DNA of 64,000 nucleotides from Leptolyngbya sp. NIES-2104 (GCF_001485215.1 NZ_BBWW01000001.1:744001-808000), one strand, 5' to 3'; positions 1 through 8,714 are shown, counted from the first letter of the stretch. The notes: generated by a model from the letters alone, not told the origin. Numbers and translations: made by a program.

Positions 1-520
1 CACTCAAGACATAGGTTTGAGTCATGCGATCGTAGTGCGATCGTTTCAGAATTTGCGCCCTCGTTGCATATCCACACACTCGCATCCAGCATTCATCTAA
101 GTTCAGTTGCACCGCTAAATAATAGTCTGGAATCCAATCAGGAATGTCGATCCATTCTTGGGGAATGCACACTTCAGAGAAACGACTCTGCTCCACAGGA
201 ATCAAAACGACGCGAGTTTGACCAATGGTGAGCGCCGTTCCATTCACAACTTCCCAAACCGAAGCATCGAAGCTGAATTGACAAGACAAATCTTCCTTCT
301 CAAAATGCACCTCTAACCACGCTAGAAATTGAGTCAGGCATAGTGTATTGAGATAAGCCGTCCAGCGGGCAGCAGCATTCGAGTAGGACTGTTGAGCGAT
401 TCCTTCGGAGTTGCGCTCTGCGCTAACCGTTTGCCAAGCTTCAGTTTGAGTTCGTTCGGATACCTCTAACCAAAGCTGATGCGGAAAAAATGTTTGGAGT
501 TCGGTCAAAGTGAATACCAT
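1..520 (-). CDS. DUF1822 family protein, 3' end off the left edge
   Basis: An open frame of 173 codons starts at an ATG on the minus strand at 520 and runs off the left edge. The N-terminus MVFTLTELQTFFPHQLWLE, followed by conserved tryptophans (AWQTVSAER, ARWTAYLN, FLAWLEVHF) and the segment IDIPDWIPDYYLAVQ, matches the pattern I know from cyanobacterial DUF1822 proteins. The function of the family is unknown. From general knowledge, such genes often lie near CHAT/TPR and hemagglutinin genes; a CHAT gene lies at the opposite end of this window, too far away to be linked here. There is no signal peptide. The 343 bases between it and the next gene hold only an AT-rich presumed promoter region. 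The family call is fairly sure; the role is unknown. Confidence 0.8.
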   Translation of the reverse strand, partial: MVFTLTELQTFFPHQLWLEVSERTQTEAWQTVSAERNSEGIAQQSYSNAAARWTAYLNTLCLTQFLAWLEVHFEKEDLSCQFSFDASVWEVVNGTALTIGQTRVVLIPVEQSRFSEVCIPQEWIDIPDWIPDYYLAVQLNLDECWMRVCGYATRAQILKRSHYDRMTQTYVLS

Positions 521-863
521 TGTGAGTCATCCTTGTTGCAATGGGTTGAGGGTTCGAGCGCTCCGAACGACACATCACTATTATGAACCTTTCGCGAATG
601 TTCGTATAGCAACACAGAGTCTCTGCGTAGTGTCGATCTACTGAATTAGTGGGTAAAAAGATTGAGCGATTATGCAATTTTGGATAAAAAATAAGAAAAT
701 TAGCGACGCACGAACGAAACATTCCCCCTATGGATGGATTTAAAGGGAACAGCGGTAGCTTCGCTACACGATTACGTGCTCGCATTTCATAGTCTCAATA
801 TCAGAGCGCGAAACAACTTTCAGATTGTGCAAAAAGAGTTTCTTGCTAGGTAAAGAATCTGCT

Positions 864-1301
864 TTACTCGCCTGAAGTTGGATCGTAGAGAACAACATTC
901 TCTTGGTCGTTCGGATCGTTTCGCGCCACGAGTGCATGAGCAGGCTCAGTCGCACTGAGATTGTGAGGTTGATGTGGAACACCTGGTGGAATAAAGATGA
1001 AGTCACCCGCCTCGTTGATAACCGATTGTTTGAGTCCTTCACCATACCGAGTTTCGACCCGCCCTTTAATCAGATAAATCGCGGTTTCATAGTCGCGGTG
1101 AAAATGTGGTTCAGCCGTTCCGCCTGCTGGAATGATTACTAAGTTCATCGAAATTCCCTTCGCGCCAACCGTACTTCTAGAAATGCCAACAAAGTAAGGT
1201 AAGCGCTGACGAGTTAATATTTCAGCATCAGGGCGAATCGTTACGACCTCACTTGACATTGAATTAGGCTGTTCCGAAAATGAGTTTTGTTGTAAAGTCA
1301 T
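864..1301 (-). CDS. Single-domain cupin protein
   Basis: A protein of 145 aa with both cupin motifs. Motif 1 is seen as PHFHRDYETAIYLIKG, which supplies two His and one Glu metal ligands. Motif 2 is GDFIFIPPGVPHQPHN, which supplies the third His. It is a small one-barrel cupin, probably a soluble metal-binding protein (isomerase, dioxygenase or small-molecule binder). The substrate cannot be read from the sequence. I chose the ATG at 1301 rather than the TTG two codons upstream because AGAGG sits six bases before it. It is transcribed away from the second cupin at 1761, with about 460 bases between the two starts. It resembles that cupin only at the motif level. Confidence 0.8.
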   Translation of the reverse strand: MTLQQNSFSEQPNSMSSEVVTIRPDAEILTRQRLPYFVGISRSTVGAKGISMNLVIIPAGGTAEPHFHRDYETAIYLIKGRVETRYGEGLKQSVINEAGDFIFIPPGVPHQPHNLSATEPAHALVARNDPNDQENVVLYDPTSGE

Positions 1302-1633
1302 CAGCAACCTCTACTTTATGACTGAAGCTAGTTTGGATAGAGTACGGTTAGGTATTAGGACTGCTTGTGCTTAGACATATTCATCGGGTTCGTTCTTGTA
1401 CAATCTAATTCCTAGAATTGTACGTGCAGTCTCTCTGCACCAATGCCTGTTTATCTTTGGCGTATCATAGCTCAAGAACTCAGATTAGACATCGACAAAA
1501 AGCGCCGATTTCACCGATTAGCACCGAGAGAGCCACACGAGTAAATCTTATCCAAGTAATCTGAGTCTTGCTTAATCCGAAGTATTGAGAAATTTACTCC
1601 CCGAAGCAATGCTTAAACGAATTGAGACGACCT

Positions 1634-1676
1634 TTTCCGAACTTCTTCAGACTTTTACCCGAAAAAGTTCGGAATT
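1634..1676 (-). repeat. Copy 1 of a recurrent upstream element (STTCGGGYRAA core)
   Basis: Read on the minus strand, this stretch contains TTCCGAACTTTTTCGGG then TAAAAG, and 23 bases further a second half GTTCGGAAAAGG. It matches the elements at 7353, 34340 and 38079 in sequence and internal order. It lies 85-130 bases upstream of the cupin start at 1761. On the plus strand the outer parts also pair (TTCCGAACTT with AAGTTCGGAA), so it can form a hairpin. It may be an operator or a dispersed repeat. Confidence 0.5.
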
Positions 1677-1760
1677 TTTTAACCGCTCTTCTTTTTAACT
1701 TGGAAGCAGGGCATGAAATTAAATTTTCGTTCTCGCTCAATCCTAAAGGAAGAAACCGCA

Positions 1761-2219
1761 ATGAACACTGCTACAAAGAAGTGCGTCGTTCCATTATTTA
1801 GAACGCCGAATCAGTATCAAGCCTATCGCATTAGTCCAGAGGCAACGAATCGATTAGCAATCGTCTTTGATCCGCAGACCAGCCCTCTGTCTTTGACCTA
1901 CTGCATTGAGATTTTTGATGTGGGTGGAAAAACGCCCCCAAATCGGCATCGAACCGCAGTGGAAATGTTTTTTGTCCTCAAGGGAGAAGGCAGAGCCACC
2001 TGCGACGGCAAGACGATGGACATTCGCACGGGAGACAGTATCCTGGTGCCGCCAACTGGAATGCATATGATTGAAAATCAAGGGGAGGGTCGCCTCTATA
2101 CGCTGACGATCATGGTTCCGAACGAAGAATTTGCAGAACTGATTCGGAGCGGTATTCCGGTTGCTCTGGATGAAGAAGACATTGCTGTATTACAGCGATC
2201 GGATGCGCGCTTCGGATGA
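1761..2219 (+). CDS. Single-domain cupin protein
   Basis: A protein of 152 aa. Cupin motif 1 appears as NRHRTAVEMFFVLKGEG and motif 2 as GDSILVPPTGMHMIEN. In motif 1 the usual HxH pattern reads HRT, so one His ligand is missing; the Glu and the motif 2 His are kept, so metal binding may be altered. An ATG 16 codons upstream (1713) is in frame, but AGGAAGAAACCGCA immediately before 1761 is a good ribosome site, so I start here. A strong hairpin follows the stop codon. The repeated element at 1634-1676 lies in its upstream region. The substrate is unknown. Confidence 0.75.
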   Translation: MNTATKKCVVPLFRTPNQYQAYRISPEATNRLAIVFDPQTSPLSLTYCIEIFDVGGKTPPNRHRTAVEMFFVLKGEGRATCDGKTMDIRTGDSILVPPTGMHMIENQGEGRLYTLTIMVPNEEFAELIRSGIPVALDEEDIAVLQRSDARFG

Positions 2220-2273
2220 CCGCAATTTACACTGACACTAAAACGACACAACTGCGGCAATGCACCGATTGTC

Positions 2274-2323
2274 TTTGCCTTAATCATGAATTTGCGGCAC
2301 AATGAATTCATAATTAAGGCAAA
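2274..2323. terminator. Long hairpin after the cupin gene
   Basis: Two 19-base arms (2274-2292 and 2305-2323; the left arm begins TTTGCCTTAAT) pair with one mismatch around a 12-base loop. The hairpin starts 54 bases after the cupin stop. No long T-run follows, so it may act in both directions toward the small minus-strand ORF, or serve as an mRNA-stabilising stem. Confidence 0.55.
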
Positions 2324-2354
2324 TTTCATGGATGAAGTATTCTGACCCAAGCTC

Positions 2355-2525
2355 CTAGGCAGCTAGATCCTCTAGCATCATTTCAATTGCCCTGATGTAG
2401 ATCTGGATGAGAACTTGCCCATACTCTGTGTTCTCCTGTACCTCTTTGATGGCACGCTCCACTGTGATTAATTCACCATCGGAGATGAAATCTGACCAAT
2501 CGCCTGCCCTCCAGCGTTCTATCAC
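2355..2525 (-). CDS. Small hypothetical protein (56 aa) or gene remnant
   Basis: A GTG at 2525 preceded by GGGAGAATCTG opens a 56-codon frame. The peptide begins with VIERWRAGDWSDF, has an acidic middle, and ends with the amphipathic stretch IQIYIRAIEMMLEDLAA. Its composition looks like real coding sequence, but I do not recognise a family. It could be a small stand-alone protein or the surviving end of a larger gene. The 200 bases upstream of it hold no open frame that I can support. The facing cupin gene is convergent and separated from it by the hairpin at 2274-2323. Confidence 0.4.
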   Translation of the reverse strand: MIERWRAGDWSDFISDGELITVERAIKEVQENTEYGQVLIQIYIRAIEMMLEDLAA

Positions 2526-2727
2526 CAGATTCTCCCGTTAGGAGTTATCAAGGTTTCCTTTTACTAGAATGAATCAGCCCTACCAATTCTGGGGGACTTT
2601 GAGAAGATGGTTCCGAAGTCCCTCACTTGTGGAGGATTTATGGGGCTAAAGACAAAACGAAGAGTAAGGTTGATGAATCGTAGATGCACCGAGTTATGAC
2701 TAACGAAAGGCAACCATGCGTGTAGAA

Positions 2728-4596
2728 TCAATCACCACGCTCATGTAGCCTATACCTGTTGTGACGGAATCCCCAATCAAGGGGATCGACCGCATACGGC
2801 TCTACTCTCACAGCAGCAATTCTGGCAAGGATAGACAGTGCTCGTCGTGCACTATTTGTATCACCGGTTCTCATATAGCCCTCAAGCGCGTTATTCGCGT
2901 TTCGATGAATAAACTCTGCGCCAAAATCTCTGCCTGTAACCGTATTGGCATTTTCTTCAAAGCTATCACCTGGATCATCACTGCGCCGGAATCGCTCCCT
3001 TCCCGCAGTTGGCCCGATAAATATATTCCCTGGTAACCACCGGATGGCAGTAGCTAGATTGTCAATACCGTCTGCCGGTCTGGCGTTCGGATTGTGACGA
3101 ATCGTTCCGTTCCGAATGCCTAGCATTAACTCTCTGAGTTGGAGGATGTCATTTGCGCGCAAGGTCATTTCGTAGCGCTCTAGGTTTTCATCTAGCGCCC
3201 CTAGAAACTCCTCTGCGGCAATATGAATATGGTTTGTTTCCAGCATTCGGTTCCAGAAATCCCTCAGTCGGTTGTCCGGGATAATGTGATGGCGCGTCAT
3301 CTCAACGGGAAAGGCATCGGATATAAAGGGTATATGTTCGGTAAGAGATGGGTTATAGCGATCGAGTCCAGGGTAAGGAGCACCAGGGCGTGCATCGGGC
3401 AGTCGCAGATCATACTCTTGAATCGGCACGATTAAAGGGTTCTTGGTATAAGCGTGCCAAAGCGACTCCTTGCCAACCGTATCTGTCTTCCCTCCGGCAT
3501 GCAGTAGGTGCAGCAGGTCGCTGTTATCAAACGATGCTAGAGCGGGAGCGTAAGCTAAGCCAACCACATGATTTGTGCCTGCTAGAACCACCGTTCGATG
3601 CTCACGATTTTTACCAATACTCCAGAGCAAATTATCCTCGTTCGGGCCTTGATGCATGATGAAGAAGGAGTCGGGGCGATATTCAAAGAGCGTAGGCGGA
3701 CCCGTGATGCCAAGATAAAGGTCGTCACCCATTGCACTGATGCCTCTGGCATCAATGCCTCTAGCCTTCTCTACTTTTTCGTCCTCTGACCATACTTTGC
3801 CGTCAAAATGGGTGGACCACAACAAGCCAGCGCCGTCTTTGTGTTTCTGGTGCCCTTCATGCAGGCAGTAGAGGTAGTCGTTCATCACCAAGAGCGAACA
3901 TCCAGCCGTGGTGCCAGCCCCCACACTTTCGTGTTTAGACCACTTCCCTGTCGCTTTATCAAAAGTGGAATAGAACAACTCGTTACTGCCGTGCTTTCCT
4001 TCATGCACACAGTAGAGCGTCCCTCGATACACCGCGAGCGCGGCAGGGGCAAAACCTCGTCTTGATGTTCCTCCGTCTAGACCCGTTGACTGGTCATTTG
4101 ACCAGGAGACACCATCAAAGGTAGCGTGCCACAACACGCCAGTGCCACTCTGTCCCTCACGCATGCAGTGAAGCTTGCCGTCGTAGACTACTAGAGCAGG
4201 CGCACCTGTTGTGCCAAGATGTTTTTTTCCCTCCTTCTCTAGTCTTACGTCCTTCGACCAGGTCTTGCCATCATAGGTCGTGACCCACAGCCAGCCATCA
4301 TTGCCAAATCCTTCATGGATGCAGTAAAGCTTGTCTTGGAAAACTGCTAGGGCTGGCGAGCTAGAGATGGCAACTTCCAGTTGCGTATGTTCAACACTTG
4401 CTCTTGGTGCTGCTGAAGATGCAGCACGAGCTGCTGAAGATGCAGCACCCATCCACTCATCGGGCAGAGGACTAAACAAGTCCCAAGGAAAGGCATCCTT
4501 AGGCTTCTCTGGCTCTAGTCCTGGTAATTCTGGTCTTGAGTTTGGGTCATCTAAAATCTTTTTGATCGCGCGATGTAACGGAAAGTTGGTAGCCAT
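2728..4596 (-). CDS. Beta-propeller repeat protein with C-terminal HHIIP (HNH-like?) domain
   Basis: A protein of 622 aa. I start at the ATG at 4596 because GGAG lies 8 bases upstream; the longer in-frame start at 4665 has no such support. After an Ala/Ser-rich linker near residues 55-75 come six repeats of about 50 residues with the signature LYCIHEG, LHCMREG, LYCVHEG, LYCLHEG, FFIMHQG and LLHLLHAG, each followed by an LW..TFDG..WS-type strand. This looks like a six-bladed propeller of the sugar-binding or sialidase-fold type. The C-terminal part of about 210 residues starts with TRHHIIPDN and later has AIRWLPGNIFIGP. The HHIIP pattern recalls AHH/HNH-type nuclease toxin domains, but this is only a motif resemblance. 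No signal peptide is visible. It lies 151 bases downstream of the chitinase on the same strand, so the two may be coexpressed. Confidence 0.7.
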   Translation of the reverse strand: MATNFPLHRAIKKILDDPNSRPELPGLEPEKPKDAFPWDLFSPLPDEWMGAASSAARAASSAAPRASVEHTQLEVAISSSPALAVFQDKLYCIHEGFGNDGWLWVTTYDGKTWSKDVRLEKEGKKHLGTTGAPALVVYDGKLHCMREGQSGTGVLWHATFDGVSWSNDQSTGLDGGTSRRGFAPAALAVYRGTLYCVHEGKHGSNELFYSTFDKATGKWSKHESVGAGTTAGCSLLVMNDYLYCLHEGHQKHKDGAGLLWSTHFDGKVWSEDEKVEKARGIDARGISAMGDDLYLGITGPPTLFEYRPDSFFIMHQGPNEDNLLWSIGKNREHRTVVLAGTNHVVGLAYAPALASFDNSDLLHLLHAGGKTDTVGKESLWHAYTKNPLIVPIQEYDLRLPDARPGAPYPGLDRYNPSLTEHIPFISDAFPVEMTRHHIIPDNRLRDFWNRMLETNHIHIAAEEFLGALDENLERYEMTLRANDILQLRELMLGIRNGTIRHNPNARPADGIDNLATAIRWLPGNIFIGPTAGRERFRRSDDPGDSFEENANTVTGRDFGAEFIHRNANNALEGYMRTGDTNSARRALSILARIAAVRVEPYAVDPLDWGFRHNRYRLHERGD

Positions 4597-4747
4597 GATT
4601 TTTTCTCCGTGAACTAGGCTTGTTGTGATGTACGAAACGCCGAATTGAATCAATGTTGTGAGCAACTGATTTCGGGCTATGACAGCTCGAACGGAACAGT
4701 CTTCAATTACTCAAGCTTCAGTCTTTACAGGTGTAACAAGGCGATCG

Positions 4748-5917
4748 TTAAAACTTGTCTAAATCAACTGCCCATGCCATTGCACCTCCCAACTCCTTTT
4801 CGATCAAATAGCTGACCTTATAACCGAGTGATTTCTCGTCGTCATAAGTCACCCAGAGTCCAGTCTTAGTACTGTAGGCGTAGGGAGTTAAAGTAGGATC
4901 GTCCCACCTCAGTACGTCGAGTTCGCCACTATCAATTTTCTCAAGGATCTCAAAGTAAGAGAGGATACCAGGCGTGAGTGTTCCAGGTCCTGCGGGTCCC
5001 GGTCCACTAAAGGGTTGTCCAAAGCCATCAGTAGGGTTTTCAACAACATAACTCCGTCCGTAGGTCGGCAACCCCAGCACAATCTTTTCTTTGGGAATAT
5101 TCGCCTTCAGGTAAGATTCCACCGTATCTTTGATGTCAAAAGTACCATCGGGTACGGAATCTTCCAGGAGGGGAGCGTTGGCTCCTGTTCCCACTGTTTT
5201 GGGATCGTCAAAAGCCCCGTGATAGTCGTAGGACATGACGTTGAACCAATCTAAATATTCACCGCACTCTCGCATCCATTGAAAGAATGAATCGCCCGTT
5301 TTGCTGCCTTTGGGTACCGCAGAAGAAGCGATCGTGATCAGAAAACCTTGCCCAGCAGTTTGGCGGAACTCTCGCAGCAGTGCTAAGTAATTATCATAAT
5401 CAGCATCTTGCCCCCCTCGTTTAGAGTCGCCGGGATATTCCCAGTCGAGATCAATCCCGTCAAAGCCGTGCTTCTTAGCATAGTCGATCGCAGATTTAAT
5501 AAACTGCGTTCTACCACCCGGATCGGCTGCCATTTTGCTGAATAATTGGCAGGTAAAGGGACCGTAGGGATATTTTGTCCCGGCTGACTCAGGCGTATCA
5601 TCGCAAGTGTTAAAACTCCAGCCACCAATTGAGAGTAGCGTTTTGAGATTGGGGTTTTTCTGCTTCAAAGCCTGCAACGCTGGAAACAACTCTTTTTCGT
5701 CATTCCATTCTACGGGTTGAACGGTATAGTCTCCGGTATAGCGTTGTTCTCCGGTTCGCTCTGGTGCTGGATCGACGCTCCAACTGACAAAGCCGAGCAT
5801 TCCAAAGGCAAAGTTAATGTGTGTAAATAGCGAGGGGTCAATTTGCTCAGGTAAGAATTTCCCTTCTTTGCGGTACTGTGCCCAGTTGCTAAAGTAAGTA
5901 ATAAATTTGTAAGCCAT
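4748..5917 (-). CDS. Glycoside hydrolase family 18 chitinase-like protein
   Basis: A protein of 389 aa consisting of a single GH18 barrel. The catalytic motif DGIDLDWE spans residues 153-160, so E160 is the expected proton donor and D158 the assisting acid. SIGG at 96-99, MSYDYHG in the middle and MAWAVDLD at the end are further GH18 signatures. These enzymes cleave beta-1,4 linkages of chitin or related GlcNAc polymers through substrate-assisted catalysis. No carbohydrate-binding module and no signal peptide are seen; the protein begins directly with MAYKFITYFSNWAQY, the first barrel strand. Export, if any, must be non-classical. The propeller/HHIIP gene follows on the same strand. Biological use (predation, defence, scavenging) is open. 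Confidence 0.9.
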   Translation of the reverse strand: MAYKFITYFSNWAQYRKEGKFLPEQIDPSLFTHINFAFGMLGFVSWSVDPAPERTGEQRYTGDYTVQPVEWNDEKELFPALQALKQKNPNLKTLLSIGGWSFNTCDDTPESAGTKYPYGPFTCQLFSKMAADPGGRTQFIKSAIDYAKKHGFDGIDLDWEYPGDSKRGGQDADYDNYLALLREFRQTAGQGFLITIASSAVPKGSKTGDSFFQWMRECGEYLDWFNVMSYDYHGAFDDPKTVGTGANAPLLEDSVPDGTFDIKDTVESYLKANIPKEKIVLGLPTYGRSYVVENPTDGFGQPFSGPGPAGPGTLTPGILSYFEILEKIDSGELDVLRWDDPTLTPYAYSTKTGLWVTYDDEKSLGYKVSYLIEKELGGAMAWAVDLDKF

Positions 5918-6037
5918 TTTGGTTCCTCTCTTTTCTAGTGAAACTATGATGGTTGGTAAAGATTAAGTGGGTGCGTTTGGAATGTGATGATGCAGAAAGT
6001 TTGCAGGAGACTCGATCGCGGGCTGAATCATTCGAGG

Positions 6038-7258
6038 CTACTCCACTGCCTGTTCTAAATGCTTCACGCCTTTAGATAACAAGGCAGTCGCCGTTTGATC
6101 GCTTCCATCCATTTGAGAGTTAGAGACCAGCGTGAGGGCGAGACGATTCCCCAAGGTTGCGACACCAAGGGTCAACCCTTCGTCCACACCGGGCATGGCA
6201 ACCGGAGCATAGAGCGCTGCAATCCGAATATTGCCGTACTGTTGAGCGATATCAACGCGACCCAGATTGGTGACTGTTAGATGAGAAGGATATTGCGATT
6301 GCATATCTGCCATAAAAGCAGCGGCATCGGTAAGATGTGATATCATCGGCTGTCGAAGTTGGCGTTCCTCGGTCAGTTGCTGGGCAATGTCGATTTGAGA
6401 AAGTTGAGACTTGACCGATCGCGCAATCTCCCAAAACTCAGAACCTGCTTGAAGGGAATGAGAGGTCACACAAAAGCAGAAGTAAAGCCCAACGCCATCG
6501 GACATTGGTAAAGATAGGTGCGATCGCACATTGACTGGATGGAGACATCGGATTGGATTCCCAACTTGCGGGGCAAGTGCAAGCAAAAAGGCAGCGCTGA
6601 TCGCACCATGAACCGTTGTCTGCTCGGCTCGACTGCGTTGAATGAGTTGCTGAGTGAGGTTAGTCGAGAGGACAACGGGGCGAATGTGGGGGCGAGAACA
6701 ATGAGCCTGGGGTGGAACATAATCGATCGGCTTCGGGATTTTGTCTGGATAGGGTTCGCTGCCCGGAAGTGCGGATTCGAGCGACGCTGCCGCAGATAGG
6801 TCTGATCGTTTAAATTGTTTGCCTGACATCCCTTGAATAATATCTTGAATCAGATAAACAGCCGAGAGTCCATCCGCGATCGCATGATGGCAAACCAAGA
6901 TTAGGTCTGATTCAATCTCCGATTGCAGCAGCACAACCCGGATCAGAGGTGCAATTTGCCAATCTAGTGAGCGGGACAGTTCGTCTGCGACTTCTTGTTG
7001 CCACTGCTGGTCTTCTGCTTTCGCAACCTGTCGAATCGGAATTTCGGCATCAGTTTCAACAAATCTGGGATATCCCATTGCGTCGGTTTCGATGCGAACT
7101 CGAAGCAACGGGTGACGCTGCTGAACTTGCCTGAGCGCTACCCTAAGTTGATCGACGCTGAGTTGTTCTTCCAGTCTGGCAACGGTGGCAAAATCCAGCG
7201 GATGAAACTGGTTGTAGAGCCAATATAAATGTTCAAAGGCACCTAACTCTCTTTCCAT
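6038..7258 (-). CDS. Condensation-domain acyltransferase (PapA/wax-synthase-like)
   Basis: A protein of 406 aa that is a stand-alone condensation-superfamily domain. HHAIADG at residues 124-130 is the canonical HHxxxDG active site, with the second His as catalytic base. The N-terminus (FEHLYWLYNQFHPLDFATVARL) and the Q..HPLLRVRI stretch are typical of the family. Such enzymes join an acyl or aminoacyl thioester to an alcohol or amine in lipid or peptide natural-product routes; no carrier-protein or NRPS/PKS gene lies in the window, so the substrate is unknown. A GGAAG site precedes the ATG. A close paralogue in the opposite orientation lies at 9334-10614. The repeated element at 7353 lies about 95 bases upstream. 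Confidence 0.8.
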   Translation of the reverse strand: MERELGAFEHLYWLYNQFHPLDFATVARLEEQLSVDQLRVALRQVQQRHPLLRVRIETDAMGYPRFVETDAEIPIRQVAKAEDQQWQQEVADELSRSLDWQIAPLIRVVLLQSEIESDLILVCHHAIADGLSAVYLIQDIIQGMSGKQFKRSDLSAAASLESALPGSEPYPDKIPKPIDYVPPQAHCSRPHIRPVVLSTNLTQQLIQRSRAEQTTVHGAISAAFLLALAPQVGNPIRCLHPVNVRSHLSLPMSDGVGLYFCFCVTSHSLQAGSEFWEIARSVKSQLSQIDIAQQLTEERQLRQPMISHLTDAAAFMADMQSQYPSHLTVTNLGRVDIAQQYGNIRIAALYAPVAMPGVDEGLTLGVATLGNRLALTLVSNSQMDGSDQTATALLSKGVKHLEQAVE

Positions 7259-7352
7259 GACTATGCTTCTTCCGCTTAATAGATCTGCCGCAACATATTA
7301 AGGCATAGATGCCTCTATCTAATCAGGCATAACAGACAGCCTATGAGACAAC

Positions 7353-7379
7353 CTCGGAATTTGTTCGGGCGATCTTCGC
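7353..7379 (+). repeat. Copy 2 of the recurrent upstream element
   Basis: The plus strand reads CTCGGAATTTGTTCGGG then CGATCTTCG. The first 20 bases match the elements at 34340 and 38079 closely. Only the first half of the two-part element is clear here. It lies 95-120 bases upstream of the start of the acyltransferase at 7258. Confidence 0.45.
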
Positions 7380-7397
7380 CTCAATACAACAGGGGTT

Positions 7398-7570
7398 TTA
7401 CGCTAGACTCTCTGCACGAATCAGCTTCAGCAAGAATTCCAACCATTTCTCTGCATTCATCGCTGCCATGTTGTTGAAATAGAAGGTGAGCAATGGTGCA
7501 ATTTCTGCTGTAATCCAAATGGTGATAGCTGCGCGATCAGGCAGATCGCTAAAAGACCGAGAAACGCCAA
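7398..7570 (-). pseudogene. Coding remnant, unknown family
   Basis: One frame of the minus strand reads as plausible protein for about 56 codons, including SFSDLPDRAAITIW, TFYFNNMAAMNAEKW and LEFLLKLIRAESLA before a TAA. There is no credible start; a TGA interrupts the frame just upstream. A second piece at 7605-7715 may belong to the same dead gene. I do not recognise the family. Confidence 0.3.
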
Positions 7571-7604
7571 TTCATCAGCCTGCTGAATCTCTAAGCAACC
7601 GGAA

Positions 7605-7715
7605 TCAGTTCTTCAATTCGAGTTGAATTAGAGGCATTGCTCCTGCAATGCCTGATGCTGGACGCAGCGTGTTAATGAAATCATCGTTCGCCCGATCGCT
7701 CAGAATACTTAAGCG
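7605..7715 (-). pseudogene. Second coding remnant near the acyltransferase
   Basis: The minus strand reads LSDRANDDFINTLRPASG and then IAGAMPLIQLELKN before a TGA. It looks like protein-coding sequence without a start codon. With the fragment at 7398-7570 it suggests one or two decayed genes in this gap. The rest of the 558-base gap holds only the repeated element at 7353. Confidence 0.25.
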
Positions 7716-7816
7716 TAACTAAGGTTGATGAAGGGAATGCTCAATTGCTAAAACACCCTTCATCAGACCTGAAGAAACACTACATTGCCAAAAGAGAGTC
7801 AATAGAAGAACCCGCA

Positions 7817-8395
7817 TCATTTGAGATCTCTGGAGAAACCTGTCACAATACTAGAGCGGGACATCTTAACGTCTGCGGCTCCGGACCGGACATCGAGCCG
7901 AATGGTGATTGAATTCAGCAGTTCATTGAGCTTATACTGCACCCCATAAGGAGTCGGAATAGGTTGCGTGAGTAGAGCAGTGACGAGATTTTTGTTGAGA
8001 ATTTCCCAGAAGTCCTTTTCATTAGGATATTTGACAATGAAGTTCTTGATAAAGTTACTAATCGGCACAAAGTCAGGATACTTGCTCGGATCGGGAACGC
8101 CAATCCCATCTACGTAGTCATAGCTGACCTTAATATCGGCAATGGCTTTTCCTTGATGTTCGATTGGGTAGTTCTCGATCGTAAATGCCCATCCTTCTCG
8201 CAGCTTAGTTTGAGTTTTTGTTTGAGGGTTCGATTTAGAGAGTTGTGCAGGCAATTGTGCAGGCAATTGTGCTGATGCCATAAAAATGGTCATGACTGTC
8301 AGCAAGAGAAAAGCTACCGCAACTCCTTTTAACCCGTTCAAATTTCGACCAGAATTAGACAGGCTTTGGAACCACTCCATTCGTTTATTTTTCAT
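7817..8395 (-). CDS. Secreted or membrane-anchored hypothetical protein
   Basis: A protein of 192 aa. AGGAC eight bases before the ATG supports this start. A basic N-terminus is followed by a hydrophobic stretch (VAVAFLLLTVMTIFMASA, about residues 26-43), which is a signal peptide or single anchor, and then a QLPAQLPAQLS repeat. The mature part contains REGWAFTIENYPI, SYDYVDGIGV, YPDFVPISNFI and an acidic/aromatic segment ending in NSITIRLDVRSG. I have seen this type of protein in cyanobacteria but know no function for it. A 36-codon ORF just upstream (8408-8518) begins with a related sequence, so this gene probably arose or survived from a local duplication. Confidence 0.7.
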   Translation of the reverse strand: MKNKRMEWFQSLSNSGRNLNGLKGVAVAFLLLTVMTIFMASAQLPAQLPAQLSKSNPQTKTQTKLREGWAFTIENYPIEHQGKAIADIKVSYDYVDGIGVPDPSKYPDFVPISNFIKNFIVKYPNEKDFWEILNKNLVTALLTQPIPTPYGVQYKLNELLNSITIRLDVRSGAADVKMSRSSIVTGFSRDLK

Positions 8396-8407
8396 AGAAT
8401 TGAGTCC

Positions 8408-8518
8408 TTAGGTGACGATCGCATAATCATCAATCTTGAATGACCAACCTTCTTGCAGATCAATCAAATTTGCGGATTGAGCATTTGTTGTAAACAGTGG
8501 TGCGAATAATGACTTCAT
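8408..8518 (-). pseudogene. Truncated duplicate of the secreted protein gene at 7817-8395
   Basis: An ATG at 8518 preceded by GAGGAGATAA opens 36 codons ending at a TAA. The peptide begins MKSLFAPLFTTNAQSANL and ends with LQEGWSFKIDDYAIVT. The last part parallels LREGWAFTIENYPI in the intact neighbour, which starts 12 bases downstream on the same strand. I read it as the 5' remnant of a paralogue. A functional short peptide in an operon with the neighbour is the alternative, given the good ribosome site. Confidence 0.45.
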
Positions 8519-8714
8519 TTATCTCCTCAATAAATTTCGCTCTACCTAGTTCAGTGGGTTCGTTTAGCAATCAGTTATGCACTACATAAACAATGGGTTA
8601 ACAGCATCTATCCGGCTAATTGGCTCTGTGCCGATGATCAGATCTAAAAAATCCGCCTCCAGCAATGATCTACTCTCGATAGACGTATTCAAAAATTAAA
8701 TTAGGCAGAAAAAG

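Noticed and set aside
764-1045. Minus-strand ORF of 93 codons overlapping the cupin gene
   Set aside because: It overlaps the cupin frame, which has clear motifs. Its own sequence has no recognisable features.
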